Notes: a model not told the origin generated them from the letters alone. 64,000 nucleotides of DNA from CAMDHY01 sp046156265 (GCF_046156265.1 NZ_JAWDIR010000033.1:450109-514108); one strand, 5' to 3'; shown: positions 35,970 through 45,031, counted from the first letter of the stretch. Program-made: numbers and translations.

Positions 35970-36893
35970 TCAGCGCGCCTTCTTGGTCAGCTTCTGTGCG
36001 ACTTCGAAGAGCTCCTCCGGCGCGTAGTCCGGGGTGAAGGCCGACGGGACGCCGCCGAGCTGGTGGATCTTGCCACCGTCCGGCATGCCCTCGACCACCT
36101 CGAGCTCGCCCGGCGGGTCGCCCGGCAGCGCCATCTCGCCGTTGCCCCAGATGCCCGACATCTCCTTGTAGTCCTTCGGGCTGAACGTATAGAGTCGGCA
36201 GTGGCTACCCTCGGCGAGGTACTTCTGCGCCTCGGGAATCCGGTCGAGATTGATGTTGGGCGTCGGCAGCATCTTCTCGATCGCCACGCCGGTGATCTGC
36301 TTCAGGGCGAGCGCATAGGCGTGGGCGTGGACGGAACCGCGCACCAGCAGGTAGCCGCAGACCTCGCGGCCGGTCGGGTCGGTCAGGCTCTCATAGACGC
36401 GCAGCTTGTGCAGCCGGGCGCCGCACTCCAGGTGGAAATTGTGCAGGAGGTCCGCCACGACGTTGCCGGTGGTGGTGACGAAGTCGTTGTTCCACGAGGC
36501 GCCGTTGCTGTTGATCGGCACCGCGCCGCCGGCGTGCGAGTAGAAGCCGCCGGCGAGCCTGATGTCCTTCATGTCCTCGAACGGGGCGCCGGAGATGTCG
36601 CCGCCGTCCTCCTCGTCGGCGCCGGTGTCCGGGCCGTTGTTCAGCATCGCCACGCCATTGCTGACGAGCTCGACGTGGCCGAGCTCTTCCGCCGTGATGG
36701 CCGCGACGAGGCTGTAGAACGGCCGCAGCTTCGCCTTGCTGCGGAAGTTGAAGCTCTGGAACATGTAGTTGCCGAGCGTGGACATCTCGCCGTACTTGCC
36801 CCCGAGGAGTTCCTGCAGGGCGGCGCCGGCGTTGGGGTCCTGCCGTTTCGGGGCGGGTAGATCGATCTGCAGCTTGTCGACACGGAGAAACAT
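35970..36893 (-). CDS. Manganese catalase
   Basis: Non-haem catalase of 307 residues with a di-manganese four-helix core. Predicted ligands occur with family spacing: Glu36 (YGEMST), Glu70 and His73 (AEELGHVE), Glu156 (FHLECGARLH) and His189 (GSVHAHAY). The Glu156-His189 spacing of 33 equals that of Glu148-His181 in the Lactobacillus enzyme. The C-terminal extension (FTPDYAPEELFEVAQKL) is shared by proteobacterial members. Divergent from hisB. It disproportionates H2O2 without haem, complementing Dps. Confidence 0.95.
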   Translation of the reverse strand: MFLRVDKLQIDLPAPKRQDPNAGAALQELLGGKYGEMSTLGNYMFQSFNFRSKAKLRPFYSLVAAITAEELGHVELVSNGVAMLNNGPDTGADEEDGGDISGAPFEDMKDIRLAGGFYSHAGGAVPINSNGASWNNDFVTTTGNVVADLLHNFHLECGARLHKLRVYESLTDPTGREVCGYLLVRGSVHAHAYALALKQITGVAIEKMLPTPNINLDRIPEAQKYLAEGSHCRLYTFSPKDYKEMSGIWGNGEMALPGDPPGELEVVEGMPDGGKIHQLGGVPSAFTPDYAPEELFEVAQKLTKKAR

Positions 36894-37125
36894 CGGGGCG
36901 TCCTTCGTCTGGGTCTGTCGCGGTCCAATCGGCCGATCGACCCGATGTTCCGTGTCGACGCAAAGAAGCCGGACGGGCCGCCGGGCGCGGGCGGCGCCGT
37001 CGCCCCGCCACAGCCCGTGCCGGCAGCGGCTTTCACCACCCCGCCCCCTCTGTTAGAAGGGCGGGCCCGTGCCCCCGGACCCAACCCGGAGCGGCGCCAT
37101 TCCACGACCGGGAGCGACGAGGACG

Positions 37126-37719
37126 ATGCGGACGGCGCGCGTCGAGCGCAGGACGAACGAGACCGAGATCACCGTCACCGTCGACCTCGACGGAACGGGG
37201 AAGGGCAGCTTTTCGACCGGCGTCGGCTTCTTCGACCACATGCTCGACCAGCTCTCCCGCCACTCGCTCATCGACATGAGCGTGACGGCGAAGGGCGACC
37301 TGCACATCGACGACCACCACACGGTGGAGGACGTCGGCATCGCGCTCGGCCAGGCGATCCTGAAGGCGCTCGGCGACCGCCGCGGCATCGTCCGCTACGC
37401 CCACAGCTACCTTCCGATGGACGAGGCGCTGACGCGCGCCGCCGTCGACGTCTCTGGCCGGCCGTTCCTGGTGTTCAACACGACGTTCCCGACGCCGAAG
37501 ATCGGCACCTTCGACACCGAGCTGGTGCAGGAGTTCTTCCGGGCGTTCGCGATGAACGCCGGCCTGACGCTGCACGTCGAGACGCTCTACGGCGCCAACA
37601 GCCACCACATCGCCGAGAGCTGCTTCAAGGCGGTGGCGCGGGCGCTGCGCACGGCGGTCGCCGTCGACCCGCGCACCGCCGGCGAGATCCCGTCGACGAA
37701 GGGGCGGCTCGGCGACTGA
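37126..37719 (+). CDS. hisB: Imidazoleglycerol-phosphate dehydratase
   Basis: Sixth step of histidine synthesis, a monofunctional dehydratase of 197 residues without the phosphatase domain found in E. coli. The duplicated metal-binding motifs are present: FFDHMLDQLSRHS and the DDHHTVEDVG block, then SHHIAESCFKAVARAL. GGAGCGACGAGGACG precedes the start at 37126; an upstream in-frame ATG at 37069 is not supported by homology. First gene of a hisB-DUF2628-hisH-hisA operon. Confidence 0.96.
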   Translation: MRTARVERRTNETEITVTVDLDGTGKGSFSTGVGFFDHMLDQLSRHSLIDMSVTAKGDLHIDDHHTVEDVGIALGQAILKALGDRRGIVRYAHSYLPMDEALTRAAVDVSGRPFLVFNTTFPTPKIGTFDTELVQEFFRAFAMNAGLTLHVETLYGANSHHIAESCFKAVARALRTAVAVDPRTAGEIPSTKGRLGD

Positions 37720-37738
37720 CGCCGGGCGAGGACCGATC

Positions 37739-38245
37739 ATGGCCGTCTTCACCGTTCACGAGCCGCCGCCGTCCGGCGACCTGATGCGCGATGCCGAGCG
37801 CGTCACCTTCGTCCGCGACGGCTTCTCGTGGGCGGCCTTCCTGATCCCGCTCCTCTGGCTCCTCTGGCACCGGATGTGGCTGGTGCTCGTGCTGTGGATC
37901 GCCATCGTCGTCATCGTGCAGTGGGGCGCCTCGCTCGTGGGCGAGCCGGCGCCGCTGGTCGCCGCCCTGGCGATCGCGCTGGTGATGGGCTTCGAAGCGA
38001 GCAGCCTGCGCCGCTGGACGCTCGAGCGCCGTCGCTTCCGCTTCGCCGGCGTCGTCGCCGGCACCGACCGCAGCGAGTGCGAGCGCCGCTTCTTCGCCGA
38101 CTGGGAGGGCGGCGCACCCGTCGCGCCGACCTCCGGCACCTCGGCCCCGCCCGCGACGGTGCCGCGCGTCTACGCGTCCTCGCGGCACGAGGGCGACGAG
38201 GCCCAGGTCCTCGGTCTCTTCCCCACCTCGGAGCGTTCGCGATGA
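37739..38245 (+). CDS. DUF2628 domain membrane protein
   Basis: A 168-residue protein with two or three hydrophobic segments (about 30-45, 47-65 and 70-88), preceded by ERVTFVRDGFSWAAFLIPLLW, the DUF2628 signature. A basic region (SLRRWTLERRRFRF) and a Pro/Ala-rich tail follow. It sits between hisB and hisH, overlapping hisH by ATGA. This position inside the his operon is conserved in Rhizobiales, but its function is unknown. Confidence 0.9.
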   Translation: MAVFTVHEPPPSGDLMRDAERVTFVRDGFSWAAFLIPLLWLLWHRMWLVLVLWIAIVVIVQWGASLVGEPAPLVAALAIALVMGFEASSLRRWTLERRRFRFAGVVAGTDRSECERRFFADWEGGAPVAPTSGTSAPPATVPRVYASSRHEGDEAQVLGLFPTSERSR

Positions 38246-38892
38246 GCGTCGCCATCGTCGACTACGGCTCGGGCAACCTGCGCTCGGCCGAGAAGGCGTT
38301 CGAGCGCGCCGCCCGCGAGGCGGGGCTCGGCATCGCCATCGCCGTCACCGCCGATCCCGCCGTGGTGGCGCGCGCCGAGCGCGTCGTGCTGCCGGGCGTC
38401 GGCGCGTTCGCCGACTGCCGTGCCGGCCTCGACGCCGTCCCCGGCATGGTCGAGGCGCTGCGCGAGGCGGTGGAGGTGCGCGGCACGCCGTTCCTCGGCA
38501 TCTGCGTCGGCATGCAGCTGATGGCCGAGCGCGGCCTCGAATACGTCACCTCCGAGGGCCTCGGCTGGATCCCCGGCGACGTGGTGCGCATCGAGCCGTC
38601 GGACCCGACGCTGAAGGTGCCGCACATGGGCTGGAACACGCTGACGCTCGTGCGCGACCACCCGGTGTTCGCCGGCATCGAGACCGGCCCCGCCGGCCTG
38701 CACGCCTATTTCGTGCACTCGTACCATCTCGCCGCGACGGACCCCGACACCATCGTCGCCACCACCGACTACGGCGGCCCGGTGACGGCGGTGGTGGCGC
38801 GCGACAACCTCGTCGGCACGCAGTTCCATCCCGAGAAGAGCCAGCACCTCGGGCTCGCCTTGATCTCCAATTTCCTGAAGTGGCGCCCGTGA
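38242..38892 (+). CDS. hisH: Imidazole glycerol phosphate synthase, glutaminase subunit
   Basis: Class I glutamine amidotransferase subunit (216 residues) supplying ammonia to HisF. The nucleophile is Cys88 in FLGICVGMQLM, with the His-Glu pair in GTQFHPEKSQ. The N-terminus MSVAIVDYGSGNLRS is canonical. Overlaps DUF2628 at its start and hisA at its end. The partner hisF is not found in the window, although it usually follows hisA. Confidence 0.96.
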   Translation: MSVAIVDYGSGNLRSAEKAFERAAREAGLGIAIAVTADPAVVARAERVVLPGVGAFADCRAGLDAVPGMVEALREAVEVRGTPFLGICVGMQLMAERGLEYVTSEGLGWIPGDVVRIEPSDPTLKVPHMGWNTLTLVRDHPVFAGIETGPAGLHAYFVHSYHLAATDPDTIVATTDYGGPVTAVVARDNLVGTQFHPEKSQHLGLALISNFLKWRP

Positions 38893-39629
38893 TCCTGTTT
38901 CCCGCCATCGATCTGAAGGAAGGCCGCTGCGTCCGCCTCGTGCGCGGCGAGATGGCGTCCGCCACCGTCTTCAACGACGACCCGGCCGCCCAGGCGCGCG
39001 CCTTCGCCGACGCCGGCTTCTCGTGGCTGCACGTCGTCGACCTCGACGGGGCGTTCGCCGGCGAAAGCCGCAACGGCGCGGCGGTGGAGGGCATCCTCGC
39101 CGCCACCGGTCTGCCGGTGCAGCTCGGCGGCGGCATTCGCGACATGGCCGCGATCGAGGGCTGGCTCAAGCGCGGCGTCCGCCGCGTCATCCTCGGCACC
39201 ATCGCCGTCCGCGATCCGGAGCTGGTGCGGCGGGCGGCCAAGGCTTTCCCTGGCCGCGTCGTCGTCGGCATCGACGCCAAGGGCGGCAAGGTAGCGGTGG
39301 AAGGCTGGGCGGAGACATCCGAGATGGCCGCCGTCGACCTCGCCCGCGCCTTCGAGGACGCCGGTGTGGCGGCGATCGTCTACACCGACATCGACCGCGA
39401 CGGCCTCCTGAAGGGCCTCAACCTCGCGGCTACGCTGGAGCTCGCCCGCGCGGTCTCGATCCCGGTGATCGCCTCGGGCGGCCTCGCCGGCCTCGACGAC
39501 GTGCGCCAACTGCTCGCGCCGGAGGCTGCGATCCTCGAAGGGGCCATCGCCGGCCGCGCCCTCTACGACGGCCGCCTCGTGCCGTCGGAGGCGCTGGCCC
39601 TCGTCCGCGCCGCCCGCGCCGCAGCCTGA
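38889..39629 (+). CDS. hisA: ProFAR isomerase (HisA)
   Basis: (Beta-alpha)8-barrel isomerase of histidine synthesis, 246 residues. Both phosphate-binding halves and catalytic acids are visible: ILFPAIDLKEGRCVRLV with the first Asp, and VYTDIDRDGLLKGLN with the second, followed by VIASGGLAGLDDV. The GTG at 38889, overlapping the hisH stop as GTGA, gives the canonical start (M)ILFPAIDLK; a GTG at 38880 would add three residues. Last gene of the local his cluster. Confidence 0.95.
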   Translation: MILFPAIDLKEGRCVRLVRGEMASATVFNDDPAAQARAFADAGFSWLHVVDLDGAFAGESRNGAAVEGILAATGLPVQLGGGIRDMAAIEGWLKRGVRRVILGTIAVRDPELVRRAAKAFPGRVVVGIDAKGGKVAVEGWAETSEMAAVDLARAFEDAGVAAIVYTDIDRDGLLKGLNLAATLELARAVSIPVIASGGLAGLDDVRQLLAPEAAILEGAIAGRALYDGRLVPSEALALVRAARAAA

Positions 39630-39639
39630 GGCGGACGTC

Positions 39640-39993
39640 TCAGGCGGCGCCGTCGCGCTCCCGCACTGCCACGAAAAGCTTCGGCGGCGGGGCATCGAAG
39701 TACTTGAGCAGGGCCGGGCAGAGCCAGCCTTCCGCGTCGAGCGCCGTCGAAAAATAGACGTTGCCGCTCCGGTCCGGCCGGCGCCAGTCGAGCTCGAACT
39801 GGCTGCCGGGGAAGGCGTTCGACGAGAACACCATGACGAACCCGTTATGGGCGTCGCGCAGCCCGGCGACGATCTTGTCGATCATCGTGTCGGCACCGCC
39901 GACGAACGGCTCCTGGACCAGTCCCCGAGCGGGATCGTCGAACACCCACATGCCATGCAGACGGTAGGGTGCGATGACGTTGATGCTGTTCAT
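39640..39993 (-). CDS. Small conserved protein, possibly DUF6717
   Basis: A 117-residue soluble protein. The blocks NVIAPYRLHGMWVFDDPARG, LVQEPFVGGADTMID and WLCPALLKYFDAPPPKLFV are strongly patterned and resemble a small conserved family (I think DUF6717, not verified). Aromatic residues are abundant; there is no signal peptide or membrane segment. The start at MNSINVIAPY was chosen over the upstream in-frame ATG at 40053. It stands where hisF would be expected and is convergent with hisA (10 bp between stops). Function unknown. Confidence 0.8.
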   Translation of the reverse strand: MNSINVIAPYRLHGMWVFDDPARGLVQEPFVGGADTMIDKIVAGLRDAHNGFVMVFSSNAFPGSQFELDWRRPDRSGNVYFSTALDAEGWLCPALLKYFDAPPPKLFVAVRERDGAA

Positions 39994-40078
39994 GGGCGGC
40001 ACCCCTTTCGGCGCCGCCTGTTTCTCCGGCCGGCCCGCGGCCGTCAAGTGCAACGATCGCGGGAGGCGCCTCTCGGCC

Positions 40079-41455
40079 TCACGCCCGCCCGAACGCCGCG
40101 AACGGCCGGCCGGCGGTGAGGTGGGCTTCGATGTCCTCGAGGCTCGCCCCGCGCGTCTCCGGCACGTAGCGCAGCGTGAAGAACACGCCGAGCGCGCAGA
40201 CGATCGCGAACAGGCCGAACACCACCGACAGCCCCACCGCCTGCAGCAGCACCGGGAAGGAGAACACGACCAGCGCGTTGAAGCCCCAGTTCGCCACCGA
40301 GGCGAGGCCCATGCCGGGGCCGCGCACGGCGAGCGGGAACACCTCCGCCATCATGATCCACGGCAGCGGCCCGATGCTGATGGCGAAGGCGGCGATGTAG
40401 ACGACGAGCCCGATCAGCGCGACCCAGCCGAGGTCGCCGCTGCCGCTGGAGGCGGCGACCGCGATGGCGGCCAGGCTCACCGCCGTCCCGAGGAAGCCGA
40501 TGACGAGCAGCGAGCGGCGGCCGATGCGGTCGATGATGATCATGCCGACCACCGTCATCGCGACGTTGACGACGCCAATACCCACCGTCGCCAGCATCGC
40601 GCCGGCGTGGGTGTCAAAGCCGGTCAGGCCGAACACGGTGGGGGCGAAGTAGATCACCGCGTTGATGCCGGAGAGCTGCTGCAGCAGGAACAGCCCCATT
40701 GCCACGATCAGCGCCGGCCGCACCGTCGGCGACAGCAGCGACGGGCCGCCGGTGCCGCGCCTCTCCTCGACGAGCCGCGCCTCGATGTCGGCGAGCTCTT
40801 CCTCCACCGCCCGGTCGTTCTCGGGCACTTCCGCGAGCCGGGCCGCGACGCGGCGGGCCTCGTCACGCCGGCCCTTCTGCATCAGCCAGCGCGGCGTGTC
40901 GGTCAAAAGCGCCATGCCGACGCCGAGCGCCACCGCCGGCACGATGCCGGCGGCGAACATCCACCGCCACGAGTCGGTCGGGTCGTCGGGCGTCAGCATG
41001 ATGACGATGTCGTCGATGAAGTAGGCGCCGAGGATGCCGAGGGTGATGGCGAGCTGGTAGGCGGCGACCAGCGTGCCGCGCTTCTCGGCCGGGGCGCATT
41101 CGGCAATGTAGAGCGGTGCCGTCATCGCCGCCGAGCCGATGGCGAGGCCGAGCACCAGGCGCGCCATCGTCAGCGAGAACACGCCGCCGGCGAGCGCCGC
41201 CCACAGCGCGCCGAGGACGAACAGGATGGCGGCGGCGAGCAGCACGCCGCGGCGGCCCATCGGGCCGGCGAGGTATCCGGCGGCGAGTGCGCCGACCAGC
41301 GCGCCGAGCGGCACCGCCGCCGTCATCAGCCCCTCGGCCGTCGCCGTGATGGTGAAGTCCTGCTTCAGGGGCGCCAGCGCCCCGGCGATGACGCCCTCGT
41401 CGAAGCCGAACAGGAAGCCGGCGATGGCCGCGACTGCGGCGACGATCCAGATCAT
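40079..41455 (-). CDS. Sugar porter-type MFS transporter
   Basis: A 458-residue, 12-helix major facilitator of the sugar porter group. Diagnostic motifs are GFLFGFDEGVIAGAL in helix 1, the GPMGRRGVLL loop 2-3, TDTPRWLMQKGRRDEA (PESPRWL type) before the central loop, GLFLLQQLSGINAVIYFAP in helix 7 and FTLRYVPETRGASLEDIE (PETKG type) at the C-terminus. The start overlaps the stop of the Lnt-like gene by ATGA. The substrate is probably a sugar or polyol, not identified. Confidence 0.9.
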   Translation of the reverse strand: MIWIVAAVAAIAGFLFGFDEGVIAGALAPLKQDFTITATAEGLMTAAVPLGALVGALAAGYLAGPMGRRGVLLAAAILFVLGALWAALAGGVFSLTMARLVLGLAIGSAAMTAPLYIAECAPAEKRGTLVAAYQLAITLGILGAYFIDDIVIMLTPDDPTDSWRWMFAAGIVPAVALGVGMALLTDTPRWLMQKGRRDEARRVAARLAEVPENDRAVEEELADIEARLVEERRGTGGPSLLSPTVRPALIVAMGLFLLQQLSGINAVIYFAPTVFGLTGFDTHAGAMLATVGIGVVNVAMTVVGMIIIDRIGRRSLLVIGFLGTAVSLAAIAVAASSGSGDLGWVALIGLVVYIAAFAISIGPLPWIMMAEVFPLAVRGPGMGLASVANWGFNALVVFSFPVLLQAVGLSVVFGLFAIVCALGVFFTLRYVPETRGASLEDIEAHLTAGRPFAAFGRA

Positions 41456-42960
41456 GATTTCCCCCGAGCCTTTTCTTCTTCGCGCCGTGCCATCAGGGCG
41501 GCACCGATGAGAAGGATCGCCGCCGCCAGCGAGAGCATGGCGAACCAGTCGCCGAAGCGGGCATAGAGCGTGTTGCCGCGCCCGACCGGCACCGTCGCCT
41601 GGATCGCTGTCGTCTCGGTGTGACTGGTGAGCTTTGCCGCCAGCACGCGGCCGCGGTCGTCGCTGAGCGTCAGCATGCCCCACTGGCCGTTGCGCGCCAC
41701 CGCGAAGCCGCCGCTGACACCGGCTAAGATGGCGACGCGAGCGTGGTGCCAGGCGTCGACGTCGAAATCGAGCGCCGGCACTGCCATCAGCCCCACCCCC
41801 TGGCGGGAATAGCCGCGCCACTTCGCCGGGAAGTCCATGTCGTGGCAGATGGTGACCCCCCACGGCGCCGAGCGGTCGGTCATCACCAGCGGCGCCGTGC
41901 CCGCCGTGTAGCGGCCCTCGAGCCCCGGGATCAGGTATTCCTTGACGTAGGCGACGGGCGACGTCGTGCCCGGCGCGAACAGCCGCGCGGTGTTCTTGGC
42001 GCCACCGCCGGTGTCGGTCTCGGTGAAGCCGGCGAGCACCGACAGGCCGTTGCGGTCGGCGATCGACTGGAAGTGCGAGAAGGCCCTGTCGACGAGGTCC
42101 GGGCCGATCGCGGCGAGCTTCTCCGGCAGCACGACGAGCTCGACGCCGGTGCCGGCGAGTGCGTCGAGTGGCGCCTCGTAGGCCTGGATGGCGGCCTCCA
42201 CGGCGGCCGCGGAGGTGGCGTCCAGGATGGTCTCGTCGGTCGGCGGCGCCACCACCGCGACGACCGCCTGCCGCTCGCCGGCGGTGTCGCCGAGGCGCAG
42301 GCTGCCGCCGACGAAGGCGAGGAGGACGCAGGCCGCCGGCACGACGAGGCAGGCGACCGCCTGCCGCGGCCGGTCGCGCAGCAGCCAGGCGGTGGCGAGG
42401 CCGGCGGGCACCATCATCACCAGGAAGACGACGCCCCACGGCCCGGTGACGGCGGCGATCTGCACGAGCGGCAGGATTTCCACCTGCGTGTAGGCGAGGC
42501 TGAAGCCGGCGTCGCCGCGGCGGGCGAGGAAGACGATGTACTCGTAGCCCGTCCACAGCGCCGGGAAGGCGAGGAGCGCCGCCGGGTGCCGCAGCCTGAG
42601 CGCGGCGAAGCGCGCGAGCACGACGATGACGGCGGCGGCCGCGGCATAGGCGACGATCGGGCCGACATAGGTAACGGGGTCGATGCCGTAGCCGAGATAG
42701 ACGAGGACGTTCTGGCTCTCGACCGCGAAGCCGTGGTGGATGAAGACGTTGGTCAGCCCGGCGGCGACAGCGGCAAAGGTCGCCACCGCCGTGACGACGA
42801 CGCCGCTACCGGTGGCGAGCACCAGCAGCGGCAGCGGCGCCAGCCACGGCGCCCACCAGTCGTAGTTGTCGCCGATGGCGAAATACCAGAGCCCGGCGGA
42901 GGCGACGAAGAGGATCGCCTGCATCGCCGGGGAGAGCGCCGGTCGCGTATGTCCCGTCAT
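41452..42960 (-). CDS. Apolipoprotein N-acyltransferase-like membrane nitrilase
   Basis: A 502-residue membrane protein with about six N-terminal helices (to about 215), a nitrilase domain at about 230-470 and a final helix (ATLSLAAAILLIGAALM region near 480). This is the Lnt layout. The Glu-Lys-Cys triad is suggested by ELVVLPEKLAA, YVKEYLIPGLE and GVTICHDMDFP. Sequence resemblance to true Lnt is loose and it is paired with an MFS transporter, not with corC/ybeX as rhizobial lnt usually is. It may be a paralogue with another acyl substrate. Confidence 0.75.
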   Translation of the reverse strand: MTGHTRPALSPAMQAILFVASAGLWYFAIGDNYDWWAPWLAPLPLLVLATGSGVVVTAVATFAAVAAGLTNVFIHHGFAVESQNVLVYLGYGIDPVTYVGPIVAYAAAAAVIVVLARFAALRLRHPAALLAFPALWTGYEYIVFLARRGDAGFSLAYTQVEILPLVQIAAVTGPWGVVFLVMMVPAGLATAWLLRDRPRQAVACLVVPAACVLLAFVGGSLRLGDTAGERQAVVAVVAPPTDETILDATSAAAVEAAIQAYEAPLDALAGTGVELVVLPEKLAAIGPDLVDRAFSHFQSIADRNGLSVLAGFTETDTGGGAKNTARLFAPGTTSPVAYVKEYLIPGLEGRYTAGTAPLVMTDRSAPWGVTICHDMDFPAKWRGYSRQGVGLMAVPALDFDVDAWHHARVAILAGVSGGFAVARNGQWGMLTLSDDRGRVLAAKLTSHTETTAIQATVPVGRGNTLYARFGDWFAMLSLAAAILLIGAALMARREEEKARGKS

Positions 42961-43060
42961 GCCGGCCCCGAATCCTCGTCAGCGGTGCGGACGATAGCCG
43001 ATCCGCGCGTCGCCGTGGCGGGCAATTTCCTGTGCGCGAACACCGTCGTGCGCCGGGCCG

Positions 43061-44014
43061 TCAGCCGGCGATCAGCCGGTCGAGCGCCATGCCGATGGCG
43101 CCGGCCTCGACGGTGTCGGCGGCGATCGTCAGGCCGATGCCGGGGGCGACGAGGAAGGCGAGCAGGCTCTCGGCCGCCGCCTGCGACCCGCTATAGCCGA
43201 GCGCCGCGAGCTCGTCGGCGAGGTCGGTGGCGTCGGCGTCGATGTAGCGTGCCCGCGCCTCCAGCGCCTCGGCCCCGATCGCCCGGTCGCGGATGAAGAC
43301 GATGCGGCAGGCGGTCGGCCGCGCGTCCGGATCGTGCAGGGCGTTGCCGCAGAACAGGCCGCCCACGAGGCTGCCGGGCGGGGCCGGCACGATCAGGGCG
43401 AAGTAGAACAGCCGTCCTGTCGAGCCGCAGTTGACGGTGCACTGCGCGGTGCGGCCATCGACGGTGAGGCGCCCGCTCATCTCCACCGTCTGCCCGAACA
43501 GGTGCTCGCGATAGCTCAGCGCCAGCGCGCCGCCGGGGCGGGCGGTGATGTCGACGGGCCCCGTGATCAGGCTGCCGCGCCGGGTGCTCGCCCAGGCCGG
43601 CGAGATCGCGAGATAGCGCCCGACGAGGATGTGCTCGCTGCGCCAGGAGGCGCCCCCCGGTGCGGCCTCCGCCTCGTCCCGCGCGCCACCGGCGGCGATC
43701 CCGGCGATCGTCTCCTCGCTCAGGAAGACGTGCGGTCGCAGCGCCTCGGCCAGCGCCTCGAAGCTCGCGGCGGCGAGGAACTGCGGCGAAAGCCCGAGGC
43801 CGAGCACCGCCGCCCAGTCGTCATAGACGCTGGAGAGCCGCGGCCGCGCCTTGCCGCGCATCCACTTGTAGGCGTTCTCCACCGTGAAGGCGGTGGCCGG
43901 ATTGACGGCGGCGAAGCGGCCGCACAGCTCCTTGCCGGTGGTGCAGCCCAGCGCCGCGGCCGTCAGCTGCAGCTTCATCGCGAGCTGGTCGTTCGGCCTC
44001 GGCACCGTCGGCAT
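43061..44014 (-). CDS. Unrecognised protein with helix-turn-helix-like N-terminus
   Basis: A 317-residue protein I do not recognise. Residues about 10-75 look like a small DNA-binding helical domain (MKLQLTAAALGCTTGKELC, then FTVENAYKWMRGKARPRLSS). The C-terminal two thirds are beta-rich, with EHILVGRYLAISPAW, LSYREHLFGQTVEMSGRLTV and LFYFALIVPAPPGSLVGGLFCG. No membrane segment or signal peptide is seen. Single gene between the Lnt-like gene and the DeoR regulator. A ligand-responsive regulator is possible but only an inference. Confidence 0.65.
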   Translation of the reverse strand: MPTVPRPNDQLAMKLQLTAAALGCTTGKELCGRFAAVNPATAFTVENAYKWMRGKARPRLSSVYDDWAAVLGLGLSPQFLAAASFEALAEALRPHVFLSEETIAGIAAGGARDEAEAAPGGASWRSEHILVGRYLAISPAWASTRRGSLITGPVDITARPGGALALSYREHLFGQTVEMSGRLTVDGRTAQCTVNCGSTGRLFYFALIVPAPPGSLVGGLFCGNALHDPDARPTACRIVFIRDRAIGAEALEARARYIDADATDLADELAALGYSGSQAAAESLLAFLVAPGIGLTIAADTVEAGAIGMALDRLIAG

Positions 44015-44105
44015 CGGTCAGCGCAATCCCCCGCCGGGCCGCCCCGGCGGCGCGCCCCGATTCGGCGACGCTACGGGAACGACGGGAGCCGTCAACCGAC
44101 TTTGG

Positions 44106-44897
44106 CTACGGGTGGGACGAACCCACCAGCACCGCGGCGCTCGCCTCCTCCAGTGCTGCGGCGAGGTCGCCGTCGGGGGCGCGGTCGCTGACGAGGGTCG
44201 TCGTCGCCGACCAGGCGCCGTAGACGACGAGCGATGGCCGGCCGAACTTGCCGTGGTCGGCGAGCACCAGCGTCTCCGCCGCCCGCCGCATCATCGCCCC
44301 GTAGACGAGGCCCGGCGCCATCGAGGCGTCGTTCGGGCCCTCGTCCGACAGGCCGGATGCGCCGAGTACCGCCTTGTTGGCGTGGAAGCGGGCGAGGGCC
44401 TCGATGGTGTCGGCGCCGTGGATCAGCCCCTCGCGGCCGTCGTACTTGCCGGGCAGCATCAAGACCTCGATGCGCGGGTTCGCCGACAGCGCCATGGCGA
44501 TCGAGAAGGCGTGGGTGATGACGGTGAGCGGCATCTCGCGGGCGGCGAGCTCGCGGGCGAAGTGCAGCGTCGTGGCGCCGCCGCCGATCATCAGGATGTC
44601 GGTCGCCTCGATGCGGTCGGCGGCGGCGACCGCGATGGCGCGCCGCTCCTCCACCATCAGCGCCTGCCGCTCGGTGAGCGCCGGCTCGAAGGTGACGGGC
44701 CTGACCGCGCCGCCATAGGTGCGGCTGATCAGGCCGCGCTCGTCGAGCTCCGCGAGGTCGCGCCGGATCGTCTCCGGCGACACCGTCAGCCAGTCGGCGA
44801 GCTCGTGCACCCGCATCGCCGGCGAGCGCCGGAGCGCGGCAAGGATGACCTCCTGCCGCCCGGCCTTGCCCGTCCGCTTCACCGCAATGCCCGGCAT
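44106..44897 (-). CDS. DeoR/GlpR-family regulator of the microcompartment locus (inferred)
   Basis: A 263-residue DeoR-type repressor. The N-terminal helix-turn-helix is MRVHELADWLTVSPETIRRDLAEL, with the family's ISRTYGGAV wing. The C-terminal sugar-isomerase-like sensor domain contains LMIGGGATTLHFARELA and NKAVLGASGLSDEGPND. Effectors of the family are usually phosphorylated metabolites, which would suit the phosphorylated amino alcohol expected in this pathway. The start MPGIAVKRTG was chosen; the frame is open to 44999. Divergent from the BMC operon across 134 bp with repeated TGTTGG-type motifs. Confidence 0.88.
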   Translation of the reverse strand: MPGIAVKRTGKAGRQEVILAALRRSPAMRVHELADWLTVSPETIRRDLAELDERGLISRTYGGAVRPVTFEPALTERQALMVEERRAIAVAAADRIEATDILMIGGGATTLHFARELAAREMPLTVITHAFSIAMALSANPRIEVLMLPGKYDGREGLIHGADTIEALARFHANKAVLGASGLSDEGPNDASMAPGLVYGAMMRRAAETLVLADHGKFGRPSLVVYGAWSATTTLVSDRAPDGDLAAALEEASAAVLVGSSHP

Positions 44898-44918
44898 TCT
44901 GCCTCCGATCGCCCGAAG

Positions 44919-44996
44919 TCCAACAAATTTGTGACGAATGGGGCGGCATGTCCACGCCGAAGTGCGCTTTACAACATTTTTTTGTTGGAGTACGGT
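44919..44996. promoter_or_regulatory. Regulatory region of the BMC operon with inverted half-sites
   Basis: CCAACAAA (44920-44927) and its inverse TTTGTTGG (44981-44988) flank the region, starting 61 bp apart, and the palindrome ACAAATTTGT lies at 44923-44932. GCTTTACAACAT (44966-44977) is repeated exactly at 55385-55396 before the kinase gene. TTTACA (44968-44973) and TACGGT (44991-44996) with 17 bp between them make a plausible -35/-10 pair. Binding by the adjacent DeoR regulator is inferred. Confidence 0.55.
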
Positions 44997-45031
44997 CATT
45001 TCACGCTTGGCTTCCAGCAGCGAGCTGCCCG

